From a virus, in IMG/VR virus record IMGVR_UViG_3300023301_000034, positions 1-39,512 of that record: a stretch of DNA of 39,512 bases; one strand, 5' to 3'. The translations under genes and the position numbers were made by a program. The notes below the pieces were generated by a model that saw only the letters and a list, made by a program, of their open reading frames with translations, searched no databases and was not told where the DNA came from. This document shows, one piece after another, positions 7,480-16,357 of the stretch. Within the stretch, counting starts at the first letter, position 1. Every line of letters starts with the position of its first letter.

Positions 7480-8199
7480 CTAGAAGTCAGGAAAAGGGCC
7501 TGTAGGAACTACTGTCCCATCTCGGGTAGCGCCGATAGTCAGACGAAACTCGTCAAGGGTAACCAGCTCGCCGGCGCCGGCGCCGGCAACGAGCGGGGCA
7601 CTCAAAAGCTGCACCGTGGCTGGAGTTCCGGAGGCTGCCGCGTCCCCCCCCAGCGTATACAACAGCACTCCGTCAACGTACAACTTACCAGCGTAGCCAA
7701 CCGCACCCGCCTCTCGGACTAGACTTATAAAGTACCAAGTACCAGGAACGAGGCTAACGGCAGGTCCAGTAGATTGTGTATAGCCCAAGCAGTAACAACC
7801 GAGTTTATAGTCCGGTGTCAGATAGAACCAAATATGAGCAGCACCGCTGGTGAGGGTAAAGAAGTAAGTAGTAGCCGCCGCCGAACCTGGATTAAGCCAA
7901 AACTCAAGCGCATAAGCAGCGTTCTCCGGAATAGCCAGACTGGCCGAGCTGTCCAGTTGAGCATTCGAGCTGCGCCCCCCGCCACCGACTGTATACAGCC
8001 CCCCTGAGCCAAACTTCTCATTTCCCAGTGTGTTTATGACCCCAGTTAGGCTGACGGTGCGAGCGTAGCTTGACGAGTCGAAAACAGTCTCTCCCGCGAG
8101 GCCTGTTGTGCCATTAAAGTGAAGCAGAGCGCGCACGCTGCCGAATAGCAGATCTGGCAAAAGACCGCCTGTTAGTAAAGCTTGCTGCACCGCGCCCAT
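7480..8199 (-). CDS. LamG/concanavalin A-like tail protein
   Basis: 239 aa. ATG 8199 overlaps the stop of the preceding fibre gene (TAATG). Residues about 28-235 read as a LamG_3-type beta sandwich: LLHFNG...FDSSS, an ALEFWLNP strand, PGTWYFISLVRE, KLYVDGVLLYT and a closing LDEFRLTIGATRDG. These lectin-like folds bind sugars or decorate tail fibres. Coupling to the fibre-head gene suggests both belong to one appendage. The DNA here is far less GC-rich than its neighbours: I count 91 G/C in 180 bases at 7741-7920, against 43 of 60 at 9481-9540. This suggests recent transfer of a receptor-binding module. Confidence 0.72.
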   Translation of the reverse strand: MGAVQQALLTGGLLPDLLFGSVRALLHFNGTTGLAGETVFDSSSYARTVSLTGVINTLGNEKFGSGGLYTVGGGGRSSNAQLDSSASLAIPENAAYALEFWLNPGSAAATTYFFTLTSGAAHIWFYLTPDYKLGCYCLGYTQSTGPAVSLVPGTWYFISLVREAGAVGYAGKLYVDGVLLYTLGGDAAASGTPATVQLLSAPLVAGAGAGELVTLDEFRLTIGATRDGTVVPTGPFPDF

Positions 8200-8873
8200 T
8201 ACGTCAGCCCCGTTCCATTGATAATCCACTCCGTCGCCGTGATCTTCACCGCGGTGCAGACCCCATTCGCCGCCAGTGTCCGGGAGCCCGTGGTCCCCGC
8301 TCCAGCTAACCGCATGGTATCAGTCGTGATCGCGATTGTCACCACCCCAGCGGCGTTCTGGTTCACGAGCGTAATCGCGGCTCCGATGGGGAACGCAACC
8401 GCAGCGTTTGCCGGGATGGTCACTATCCGCGCCGTGGTGTCAGCCGAGGGGTGGAGCAGGTGCTTCCCTGCGTCGGAGATCAGCACCGCATACGCGTCGG
8501 AAAAGCTGACCTGTGGCAGTTCGCGAAAGCCCGCTCGGAAGACCGCACCCGCGTTGTCCATCTGCTGCAGCCCGGCGGTCGTGATCCCCGCCACCTGCGT
8601 GCTCGCGATACCGTAGCGGAAATCTCCCGCCGAGGCCCGGTACCACCCGGAGCCGGTCTCCGACCCCCAGGCCACGCCCGGCGCGACAAGCGAGCCGCTG
8701 AAGGCCTGGAACGCCGCCAGCATCGCTCCCCGACCGTTCCGGTCAAGGCTGCTCGTGACCTCCGCCGCCAGATCGGCGAGGGTCGCATTCGCCCAAGCGC
8801 TGGCGATTGTCGTCAGGGTGACGACAGGGTTGGAAGCGGGCAGGGCGTAGTTCCCTGACGAATCACGGGCCAT
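8199..8873 (-). CDS. Tail fibre N-terminal-type protein
   Basis: 224 aa. ATG 8873 lies inside the end of the upstream gene (11-base overlap) with AGGAG upstream; a longer reading through the overlapping Arg/Lys-rich stretch is a frame artefact. The opening MARDSSGNYALPASNPVVTL with SAWANATLADLAAEV and SLDRNGRGAM is a pattern I recognise at the start of many podovirus fibre or fibre-base proteins, normally the virion-binding head. The rest is small-residue-rich beta sequence with NAAGVVTIAITTDTMRLAG near the end, typical of a fibre shaft. It probably attaches the LamG and spike proteins to the tail. Confidence 0.65.
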   Translation of the reverse strand: MARDSSGNYALPASNPVVTLTTIASAWANATLADLAAEVTSSLDRNGRGAMLAAFQAFSGSLVAPGVAWGSETGSGWYRASAGDFRYGIASTQVAGITTAGLQQMDNAGAVFRAGFRELPQVSFSDAYAVLISDAGKHLLHPSADTTARIVTIPANAAVAFPIGAAITLVNQNAAGVVTIAITTDTMRLAGAGTTGSRTLAANGVCTAVKITATEWIINGTGLT

Positions 8874-11166
8874 ATGGAGACTCCTTTTTGGCCTTCTCGG
8901 CCTTCTTGGCCTTTTCGGCCTCGGCTGCGCGAACGTCGGAATCTGCTCGACCGCCTTGCTGCAACATCTGAAACAGGGTCTGGATGCGGGCACCCGTGAC
9001 GCTGGAGACAATGGACTGCTGCCCGATCTGCTCGATCAGCCGCAAAGCGTCCGGGTCGGAGAAAATCTGAGACAGCGCTCGGTACTGACGCTCCCGGCCG
9101 ACAGCGCGCAGCTTTTCTGCTACCATCGCAGGCCCGGAGAGCGGGCCTACCGCCCGAACGGTGTCCCGCACCGCGGATTCCCCAGCGGCACGCTCAAGCG
9201 CTTCCGCAGCGAAGTTCACCCCTTGCCGGTTCCGGCCCGACGCCTCCAGTGCCCGGAGGACGCTCCGCATACCATTCTTCACTTCCGTCGGGTTGAGCCC
9301 TTGCGCAGCGGCGACGCCTTGCATCATCTGGTCGAAGTTCTTCGACTTCGCCGAGCCGTCCGCACCGACCAGGGACGTGTAGAAACTTGACCCCGAGGCG
9401 GCGGACACCCGGCCCTGGGAGCTGGTAAAAGCCTTATCCACGGCCTCGTCCCAGAGCACCCGAGCGGCCTGTGGAAGCGCCCGGTTGGCCATCGCAGCGC
9501 CTTCCAGATCCCCCGCTGCCGTAGCCTTCTGCGCGCGCGACCGAAGCGCAGAGGCCAGTTCGCCAATAGCCCTCTCCTGCGCCACGGGTGCCCCGAGGGT
9601 TGAGCGGAGCGTCCCCAGGGCATCGGGCATGGAGTCCGTCACCCCGTGGCGCCCGGCCACTTTGCCCGTCAGGCCAGCCGTCAGCGCGTTTCGGGTCTCA
9701 TGACGGGAGGTCTCGATCTGGCGGCCTTGCACCCGCGTGGGAGTGATATCGTCCAGGATGGCCCGAATGTCGCTAAGCACCCCAGACACCTGCCCTTGCT
9801 GGCGCTTGGCGATCCCAGGTGAACTGATCCCGAGGTCGTCAAGTTTAAGCAGCGCCTCCTTGATCATTGTGTCAAGATCCGTGGCTTTGAACGAGTCCAG
9901 CTCTTTCTTGTCGGGCGCAATGGTCGCGGTGAAGCTCCTGGCGCCCTTGGGGAGAAGTGCTCCCGTCAGCGGCAGCGTCTGAAACTGGCCAGTCTGCCCC
10001 GGCCTTAGCGGGCCGATAGGCGCCCCCGGCTCCATGCGGTACTCGGCGATCCGACGAAGCAGGCCTTGAAACGCTTGCAGCGGCTTGCGCGATTCTGAGG
10101 CCTGCATCGACTTAATCGCTTCCGACAGCCGAGCATCCGCCGCTTGAATCTGCGGGGCGGACAGCATCCTCCCATCCTCGTTGAACAGGGCCCGCTGGTT
10201 GGGGGTCAGACGAACGTCGTCAATCGCGCCTTCAGCGGCCGTGCGCAAGTCCCGGATGGCCGCCTCGTTCCCGGGGTTCGGTCCAAGATTAGTCCCCGCC
10301 CGCCGAGCAGCCCACTTAGCCTGCTTCGTCTGATCCATGACGAGCGACTGCAGCCGACCACCCCCGCTGCCAGCGCTTAGCAGTTCCTTTGTCAAGTTAT
10401 CCAAACCCGTGGGATTGGGGAAAAGCTGCTCAGGGGTCAGCCGTATCCCGGCCGCGTTCGCCTCCGCTTGCAGCCTGCGGGCCGCATCGAAGTCGCTGGG
10501 CTTCGTCCCCTTCAACGCTTCCTTCAGCATCTCCTTATGGTTGCCGCGGCCTTTGAAAATGGAAGTCGGGGTGCCGCCGAAGAGTGACCCCGCGAGGCCA
10601 CCTATAACCCCGCCGTTATCCCCGGTCATATCCTCTTCCAGACGCCGCCCAGCAACCCCTCCGAGCGCAGACAAGCCAGCTGTCACCGCGTTCCGGACAG
10701 CGTTTCCTGGGCCCAAAGGCCCAGTCGCGGCGGCACCCAAAATCTCCACCACGGGCTTCTCCAGCCGCCCCTCCGGCGGAGGCACAATGGAGTCAACGCC
10801 TTTATGCAGCATCTCGGTGGCGCGGCCAAAGTCCGCGGGATCGCCGCCCATCTTGTTGGCGAATGAGCGGATCAGTTCCCCCGGCAGCATGCCCAGGGTA
10901 ACAGCGCCCTTAACCCCCTCCGCGGCTATCTGCGGGAGTGTCTCAGTGAAGGTCTTAGCCAGGCCTTTTTTGGCACCCTGAACCAATCGGCTGTTGGCCT
11001 CTGCTTGGGTGATGGAGGGGTTTGCTGAAGAAGCCGGTCCTCCGCTTTCGCTCGCGCGCTGCTGGCGCCGACCAATTTCCGCCTTGTAGAATTCGACGCC
11101 ATCGCGATCCTTTGCGGTTTCAGCGTCAAGCAGCGCCCGCTGCAATTTGTGGATTTCCTCCGACAT
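8863..11166 (-). CDS. Putative DNA-ejection (internal virion) protein, 767 aa
   Basis: The third of three large consecutive proteins rich in Ala, Gly, Gln and Arg that follow the tail hub, the usual place for podovirus ejection proteins released into the host before the DNA. Residues 1-40 are a charged helix. A hydrophobic glycine/alanine-rich stretch (about 140-200) includes a GLAGSLFGG segment that could insert in a membrane. The C-terminal half is long helical, Ala/Arg/Gln-rich. The last 25 residues contain repeated Lys-Ala units (KAKKAEKAKK). ATG 11166 has GGAG eight bases upstream. No lytic transglycosylase or other enzyme motif was recognised. Confidence 0.6.
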   Translation of the reverse strand: MSEEIHKLQRALLDAETAKDRDGVEFYKAEIGRRQQRASESGGPASSANPSITQAEANSRLVQGAKKGLAKTFTETLPQIAAEGVKGAVTLGMLPGELIRSFANKMGGDPADFGRATEMLHKGVDSIVPPPEGRLEKPVVEILGAAATGPLGPGNAVRNAVTAGLSALGGVAGRRLEEDMTGDNGGVIGGLAGSLFGGTPTSIFKGRGNHKEMLKEALKGTKPSDFDAARRLQAEANAAGIRLTPEQLFPNPTGLDNLTKELLSAGSGGGRLQSLVMDQTKQAKWAARRAGTNLGPNPGNEAAIRDLRTAAEGAIDDVRLTPNQRALFNEDGRMLSAPQIQAADARLSEAIKSMQASESRKPLQAFQGLLRRIAEYRMEPGAPIGPLRPGQTGQFQTLPLTGALLPKGARSFTATIAPDKKELDSFKATDLDTMIKEALLKLDDLGISSPGIAKRQQGQVSGVLSDIRAILDDITPTRVQGRQIETSRHETRNALTAGLTGKVAGRHGVTDSMPDALGTLRSTLGAPVAQERAIGELASALRSRAQKATAAGDLEGAAMANRALPQAARVLWDEAVDKAFTSSQGRVSAASGSSFYTSLVGADGSAKSKNFDQMMQGVAAAQGLNPTEVKNGMRSVLRALEASGRNRQGVNFAAEALERAAGESAVRDTVRAVGPLSGPAMVAEKLRAVGRERQYRALSQIFSDPDALRLIEQIGQQSIVSSVTGARIQTLFQMLQQGGRADSDVRAAEAEKAKKAEKAKKESPYGP
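8885..8920 (-). repeat. Four 9-bp tandem repeats encoding a Lys/Ala tail
   Basis: Units TTTTTGGCC, TTCTCGGCC, TTCTTGGCC and TTTTCGGCC lie end to end on the plus strand. In the minus-strand gene they encode a Lys-Ala-Glu/Lys rich segment close to the C-terminus of the 767-aa ejection protein. Such units expand and shrink by slippage. Confidence 0.85.
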
Positions 11167-11171
11167 GCTTG

Positions 11172-12587
11172 TTACTCCAGCGGCGTGATGCCGTTTTTAC
11201 GGAGGCGTTCCAGCTCCGCAGGCGTGTAGCGGTACGAAGGAGGCTTCGCCGCCACCGGGCGAGCGCTGGGCATATACATGCCCGTAGCCGGGTCGGGGAG
11301 AAAGCCGGAAACGTCCTGCGCATTGGAGGGGACGCCCTTTGCCCCCTTGGCCACGTTGGACAGGTCGGGGATGGCGAGCTTCGCCCTGATCAGCTGCGGA
11401 ACGTCGCCAGCGTACTGATCCACCCGATTGTTGTGCGTGATCAAGTCGTTGACGATATCCGTCCGACCCGCTCGAATCACCGCCAGGAGCCCATCCGGTG
11501 ACAGCTTCTTATCACCAGCCGTCCGCGCAGCGTACTCACGGTCCGCGTTGGAAGGATTCGTTCCAGTCTGTTTCAGCGCGGCCAGGACGAAGCGCCCCAT
11601 GTCGCTGTCCAGCACTTGCGTCTCGGACAAAAACCGCTTGACCTCATCCGACCCCATGCCGAACTGCACAGCGAGCCCAGCGGCGCCCGAGACGAACCCG
11701 GAGACTGGGCCCATGTACGCCCCGTTCTCCACGGCCTGCTGCGCGCTGGCCAAGGCCCGGAACCCCCGAGTGGTTGAGGCTTCCAGCTTCGACCGATTGG
11801 CCGAGATGTCTTTCACCTCGTCGTTGAGGAAGACCTGGTCGGCTTTTCCGCCGGTGCTCAGGGTGACGTGGCTGACATTCCGCTTGTCCAGCGGGTCGAC
11901 ATTCCCCCCAGGCTGCACATTGGACATACCCACCCCAGCAACGTCTCGCTGCGTCACCCCCATGCCGGGGAGCACCTTCGGGACCTCTCCCACTTCCTGC
12001 CCCATCTCCATCACAGAATTATTGACTACCTTCTGATCGGCCTTCGCCCGCAGCTGACGCGGGTCGCCCCCGGCGGCGAAGGCCGAGTTCGGCGAGGCCT
12101 TATCCACCAGCTTCGCGAACAGCGCTTCCTGCGTCTTCCGATCGTCCCCAGCCATGCCGCGGATCTCGGGGAACTGTGAAAGCTGCCCCGCTTTGTAAGC
12201 CAGGGGGTTCCCCGGTGTTTGGCGGGAGGGAGGGGCCTTACCCTCCTCTGGTGGCCCGGGCAGAGCCACCTCCTCCCCATCGCGTTCGCTGGTGTAGGAG
12301 CGCAGCCCTTGCAGCAGATCTTTTTGGTACGAGCCGGACAAGTCCGCTGCCTTCTTCTTCGCGACTTCCTGCTTCTTCTGCAGCATCGCTTCCCGAAGGG
12401 CACCGCCCAGGCCGTCGAAGTTCAGCGCAGAGAACTTCCCCGCGTTGAGAGGCCTCGCCGGCCCTTGCTCTTGCAGCTGGGCCAAGGCGGCAGCCAACTG
12501 CGCCTGCTCGCTTTGCACCCCGGCCATCTCCGCCCCGTAAGGGGGCATGATGCCAGGCATGGTGAAAGATGCGGTTTTGATCGGCAT
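11172..12587 (-). CDS. Putative DNA-ejection (internal virion) protein, 471 aa
   Basis: 471 aa from ATG 12587, which lies one base past the upstream TAA with GGAAG upstream; a longer start exists but would overlap. The N-terminal half is helical, rich in Ala, Gln and Lys (coiled-coil-like ALAQLQEQ and MLQKKQEVAKKKA near residues 35-80). The C-terminal half contains FRALASAQQAVENGAYMGPVS and LAVIRAGRTDIVNDLITHNN, regular amphipathic helices. No catalytic motif is seen. Between two other such proteins and after the hub, it most likely travels inside the capsid and is injected. Function is inferred from position and composition only. Confidence 0.58.
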   Translation of the reverse strand: MPIKTASFTMPGIMPPYGAEMAGVQSEQAQLAAALAQLQEQGPARPLNAGKFSALNFDGLGGALREAMLQKKQEVAKKKAADLSGSYQKDLLQGLRSYTSERDGEEVALPGPPEEGKAPPSRQTPGNPLAYKAGQLSQFPEIRGMAGDDRKTQEALFAKLVDKASPNSAFAAGGDPRQLRAKADQKVVNNSVMEMGQEVGEVPKVLPGMGVTQRDVAGVGMSNVQPGGNVDPLDKRNVSHVTLSTGGKADQVFLNDEVKDISANRSKLEASTTRGFRALASAQQAVENGAYMGPVSGFVSGAAGLAVQFGMGSDEVKRFLSETQVLDSDMGRFVLAALKQTGTNPSNADREYAARTAGDKKLSPDGLLAVIRAGRTDIVNDLITHNNRVDQYAGDVPQLIRAKLAIPDLSNVAKGAKGVPSNAQDVSGFLPDPATGMYMPSARPVAAKPPSYRYTPAELERLRKNGITPLE

Positions 12588-12588
12588 T

Positions 12589-14703
12589 TTAAGGCTTCCC
12601 GACGGAAACGCCAAAGTTCAGCAGGGACTGCAGCCGGGCGACGCGGGCGTTGTAAGCATCCGCTTGCGACTGGTACTGCGTGTTCGCAGCGGCCGCCGTG
12701 TTCGTCGGGGCCACGCTGCCCATGCCGAAGGGCTGAAACTGCGGCAGCGTCGGCGTGTTTCCGGTGCGGAAGGAGTTGAACTCCGACAGCGGTTGCTGGC
12801 GTTGGAGTAGCGTTTCCTGAATATTCTGGCTGCGGACGTTGTTGTTGAGACTGGAATTGGCCCGCGAGTCACCTTGCAAGCGACTCTGCTCTGCCCCGCC
12901 GGCGAGTGTGGCTTGATCCGCCATGTTGGACAGGTCGGTGTTTTGCGCTTCCAGCATCGTGCGCATACCGTTGTCGTAGGCTTCCGTTCCGGGCATCAGC
13001 CCCTGGTTGCGGAGCTGAACGTCCAGCGCGGACCGGTCCCGATCCATCTGCGGCTTGCGAAGCCGAGTCAGACGCTCGAAGAGGGCGGTGGTGACCTTGT
13101 CCCGGTCGGCGGAGAACCGATCTGCGGACAGCGCCTTCTCCGCGGCGCCCGCACCCGACAGGTCCAGCGGGTTGGCCACAGACTGCGCCACGCGGCCCTG
13201 CATCCCGCCGGCAATGTCCTGCGACGCTTGCTGGTTCGCAGTTTCGGAGTTGTAGAGCCGCTGCTGCTCGGGGGAGAAGCCAATCTCCTGCGTATAGCGG
13301 CGCCCGCCAGGGACGGAAGCGTCGGGGGTGGAACCGAACTTTTGGAAGCCGAATGGCGTCGTGGTATCCACGCGGTTGAGCTGCGCCTGCTCCTGCGCGG
13401 CGGCTGAGTTGGCGGCGGATTGCTGCTGGATCACAGCGCCCGCATTGGGGCCGGTAGGCGGGGAGCCTACTAACGCCTGGCTGGCCAAACCGGCGCCAAG
13501 AGCGGCACCCGCGCCACCGACGAACTTGCCGATGGTGGGATTTTCCTGGAGGAAAGTGCCAGCGGTGCCAGCGGCCCCGGTGAGAGCGTCTTTGAGCCCG
13601 GACAGCCCGGCCAGAGGGGCGCCCGACGCGAACATGCCGCCGCCAAGACCACCTGCCATTGCAGTGGTGCCAGCTGCGCCTGCGGCTGCCGGAATGGCGG
13701 GTGCGACACCTGCCGCTGGCACCATCGAGGCGGGGTTAAAACCGCCAGCGGCACTGGCTAGTTGGGAGTCGGCCGCGGCAGTGGTGTAGGCGGGGGCACC
13801 CGGCGCTTGCGCACCGACGTTCTGAAGGCCGGAGAATTGGTTCGGGTCATACTGGGCAAACTCGAACGGCGACTCGAGGGCGCTGGCAGCGCCTGCGGCT
13901 GCGGCCCCTCCACCGACACCGGTGAGCCCGCCGGCAGCGCCCAGTTCTGGGAAGGCGGAGGCGATGGCTGCGTCAGTCATGCCGTTGGCGGCGAGAAAGC
14001 CGATATCCCCTGCAGCACCGGCGCCTGACACGCCGGCCGAGGCGGCAGGTGCGCTGCCGCCACCAAGCCCGCCAAACACGGCAGGGCCTGCCACAGCGCC
14101 TAGGCCCCCCAGTGCAGCGGCGAAGAGGCCGCTGTCATCCGACGCGAAGCTCTGGCTGGCGCGGGAAGCGCCAGAAGAATCGCTGATTCCCGCAGTGACC
14201 CCGCCGATGCCCTTCGGATTGGTGTAGCTCTCGCCGGTCAACTTGAATTGGTTGTCCTGCAGCCAGTTCACAAAGCCGGGATCGACAGTCCTTGGCCCCG
14301 CGTCCTGCCCTTGTCCCGACTGGAAAGTAGTCCCGCCTTGAAAGCCAAGCCCGGCCGCGCCGGACTGCATCAAGGACGCCAGGTTGTCGGGCTGCATGGA
14401 CTCAGCCGGGCCTGCCATTGTCTCCGTGTTGTAGTTGTGCTCCGGCACGTTGAGCCAGGACGCGGACGGCGCCTCGACGTAGCGAAGCTCCGCGTCCTGG
14501 CCTTGCCCAAACTGCTGCATTCCGCCGCGCTGGGCGGCAGGAGCCGCCATCGGGTTCTCCATCCCAGGCACTGGCTGGGCCGTCTTCTGCGGCGTCAGGG
14601 AAGGCGGCGAGGCCCCAAGCGAAAAAGGCCCGCCAGTTCGCACTGTGGGCTTTCGTCCAAACTGGGGTTCCTTCTCTCCTGAGAAGCCAAACGGTCGGGC
14701 CAT
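12589..14703 (-). CDS. Putative ejection/tail-tip protein with internal GQGQDA repeat, 704 aa
   Basis: 704 aa from ATG 14703; a TTG at 14715 would add four residues. The N-terminal 160 residues are Pro/Gly/Gln-rich and carry the motif GQGQDA followed 17 residues later by WL twice (residues 66 and 130). The middle (about 165-420) is extremely Ala/Gly-rich with hydrophobic stretches. The C-terminal third is helical: FSPEQQRLYNSETANQQ, LRNQGLMPGTEAYDNGM and many Gln/Arg. The NQGLxPGTEAYDNGM pattern recurs in podovirus internal or tail proteins. A promoter lies just upstream (14776-14804), so this gene opens a second late transcript. Likely an ejected protein; exact role unknown. Confidence 0.6.
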   Translation of the reverse strand: MARPFGFSGEKEPQFGRKPTVRTGGPFSLGASPPSLTPQKTAQPVPGMENPMAAPAAQRGGMQQFGQGQDAELRYVEAPSASWLNVPEHNYNTETMAGPAESMQPDNLASLMQSGAAGLGFQGGTTFQSGQGQDAGPRTVDPGFVNWLQDNQFKLTGESYTNPKGIGGVTAGISDSSGASRASQSFASDDSGLFAAALGGLGAVAGPAVFGGLGGGSAPAASAGVSGAGAAGDIGFLAANGMTDAAIASAFPELGAAGGLTGVGGGAAAAGAASALESPFEFAQYDPNQFSGLQNVGAQAPGAPAYTTAAADSQLASAAGGFNPASMVPAAGVAPAIPAAAGAAGTTAMAGGLGGGMFASGAPLAGLSGLKDALTGAAGTAGTFLQENPTIGKFVGGAGAALGAGLASQALVGSPPTGPNAGAVIQQQSAANSAAAQEQAQLNRVDTTTPFGFQKFGSTPDASVPGGRRYTQEIGFSPEQQRLYNSETANQQASQDIAGGMQGRVAQSVANPLDLSGAGAAEKALSADRFSADRDKVTTALFERLTRLRKPQMDRDRSALDVQLRNQGLMPGTEAYDNGMRTMLEAQNTDLSNMADQATLAGGAEQSRLQGDSRANSSLNNNVRSQNIQETLLQRQQPLSEFNSFRTGNTPTLPQFQPFGMGSVAPTNTAAAANTQYQSQADAYNARVARLQSLLNFGVSVGKP

Positions 14704-14775
14704 AAACACTTTCAAGTGTATTGGCCTTCCGCCTTCATGGGCTGGAGAGGTTGCTCGAATGAGCGGATAGCGGGG

Positions 14776-14804
14776 AGTATAGGAAGCTCCCTGCGAATTG
14801 TCAA
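14776..14804 (-). promoter_or_regulatory. Internal late promoter, TTGACA-17-TATACT
   Basis: On the minus strand TTGACA (14804-14799), a 17-base spacer and TATACT (14781-14776) make a near-consensus sigma70 promoter between the hub gene (ends 14807) and the ejection-protein gene (starts 14703). It would start a second late transcript covering ejection, fibre, holin and spike genes, independent of the packaging promoter at 25370. Confidence 0.75.
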
Positions 14805-14806
14805 TG

Positions 14807-16357
14807 CTAGAGCAAACCGCCCACTTCGAAGGTGTAGTCCAAAGCGAGGATGCGGGTAGAGCTGGCAGCCGATACGCCGTAAATCACTTGCGTCGCGGAG
14901 TAGCCCATCCCTGCGAGGGAGTACCAGGATTGGGAATACTGCGTCAGCACGCCCCATGCGGCTTGATCCCAGATCGCAACGTCCCAGAGATTACTGGCTG
15001 CCGGCGCGGTGGTCAGAGCGGGAAAGAAATACGTCTGCTCGAAGTTCACCAGCAGCTTGGGGAGGAAGACCAGTGGCTGGTTCGACTCCATCAGGCACCG
15101 GCCTAGACCGAATACCTTCTGCCGCGTTGGCTGGTTCATGTAGGAAAAAGCCGGGATCATGGTGAACGGAATGGCGCTGCCATTGTCCGTCCCGCCAGAC
15201 CAGCCGTTGGACACGCGGTTAACCTCCCCCTCATACAGGACGTTGCCGAGAGTGAGCCAGGTGATCGCGCCCGAGACTAGAAAGCGGCTCCAGCCCCCCG
15301 TAAGCGTGCTCATGACATACTGATACCGGTTGCCGACACTCCCCGCGGGCACCTGGATGAGGACAAAGTTCCCGTCGACGAAGTAGTGCACCTCCCAACC
15401 GCGGACGGAGGCATAAGCGGAAGTGTCGTTGCCGATGAGCAGCTGGATGCGATCCGTCAGCGCTGTGGTTTTATCCACTACTTGCGACTGGAGGAGCTTG
15501 GAAAACGGGAACAAGCCGTCAGCGGTGAGCAGCAGCACGTCGCCGCCGAAGGTTGTCCAGAAGCGCTCGCCCACCGGCGGGCCGACGAAGTAGACCCCGA
15601 CGAGGGCGAAGGTGGCCGCGGAGGCGGGGTCGGTGCCTTTGTACACCGCCACTTCCCCCATGGAGGTAATCGCGAGGAGGAAATCGTCCGCGCCCGCTCC
15701 TCCGTCAACGGTCCAGTTGATGATGGCCTGCAAGCGCCCACCCTTGCGGAAGACGCCGGCGAAGGTGAAGGCAGTCATCGCCCCCGTGACGGCGTCGGCT
15801 CCGCCGTACCAGGCCCGGAAGGAGTTTTTCTCCACCACCCACACCCGACGCTTCCAGACAGAAATTTGCGTCATGTTGGAGGTTGCGAGGCCGGTGAAGC
15901 CGAGCGTGGTCCAGGAGGAGCCGTCGTAGATTTGCCCCGTGTCCTGGCCGTTCACAGCCATCAAAAAGTTGCCAGCGGTGTTACTTACCTGCGTTTGGGC
16001 CCAGTAAGCGGAAGTGAAGCCAGTCAACACCGCCGCTCCGATTGCACCCGAGGACGTGGCATCGAAGATACCGGCACCCGCTGCGGCAAAGATCTTCGTC
16101 GCCCCGCTCACTCCAATATATCCAAAGAGCGTTTCGACAGGTGCGACAAAGCCGGTAGCGGTGGCTACCTGCCCGCGCCGGACTTCCAGCGCTCCCGGCT
16201 GGCAGATGATGTTGTCCAGGCGGAGAGCGTCCGTCGGCTTCATCATCGCGAGGGAGTCGCGGTAGTTGAGGCCGCGAATGGGCGCTGGGACTGTTTGGGT
16301 CTCGTAGACCTTCGCCGTGTTTTTGAGCGTCCGGCGCCCGCGCTGGGCGATTTTCAT
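14807..16357 (-). CDS. Putative tail hub/nozzle protein (P22 gp10-like position)
   Basis: 516 aa from ATG 16357, which overlaps the stop of the adaptor gene as ATGA; a longer start upstream lies inside that gene. The N-terminus QTVPAPIRGLNYRDSLAMM...DALRLDNIICQPGALEVRRG is typical of phage proteins that line the tail below the adaptor. The rest reads as repeated beta blades (TFGGDVLLLTADGLFPFS, GWEVHYFVDGNFVLIQVP, STLTGGWSRFL), consistent with a propeller-like hub or nozzle. It follows a gp4-like adaptor, as P22 gp10 follows gp4. By position it forms part of the short tail and stabilises packaged DNA. The family assignment is from recall and layout. Confidence 0.68.
   Translation of the reverse strand: MKIAQRGRRTLKNTAKVYETQTVPAPIRGLNYRDSLAMMKPTDALRLDNIICQPGALEVRRGQVATATGFVAPVETLFGYIGVSGATKIFAAAGAGIFDATSSGAIGAAVLTGFTSAYWAQTQVSNTAGNFLMAVNGQDTGQIYDGSSWTTLGFTGLATSNMTQISVWKRRVWVVEKNSFRAWYGGADAVTGAMTAFTFAGVFRKGGRLQAIINWTVDGGAGADDFLLAITSMGEVAVYKGTDPASAATFALVGVYFVGPPVGERFWTTFGGDVLLLTADGLFPFSKLLQSQVVDKTTALTDRIQLLIGNDTSAYASVRGWEVHYFVDGNFVLIQVPAGSVGNRYQYVMSTLTGGWSRFLVSGAITWLTLGNVLYEGEVNRVSNGWSGGTDNGSAIPFTMIPAFSYMNQPTRQKVFGLGRCLMESNQPLVFLPKLLVNFEQTYFFPALTTAPAASNLWDVAIWDQAAWGVLTQYSQSWYSLAGMGYSATQVIYGVSAASSTRILALDYTFEVGGLL

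Noticed and set aside
7480-8873. Diversity-generating retroelement, considered because of the variable-looking fibre region
   Set aside because: No reverse transcriptase, template repeat or matching variable repeat was found in the window.
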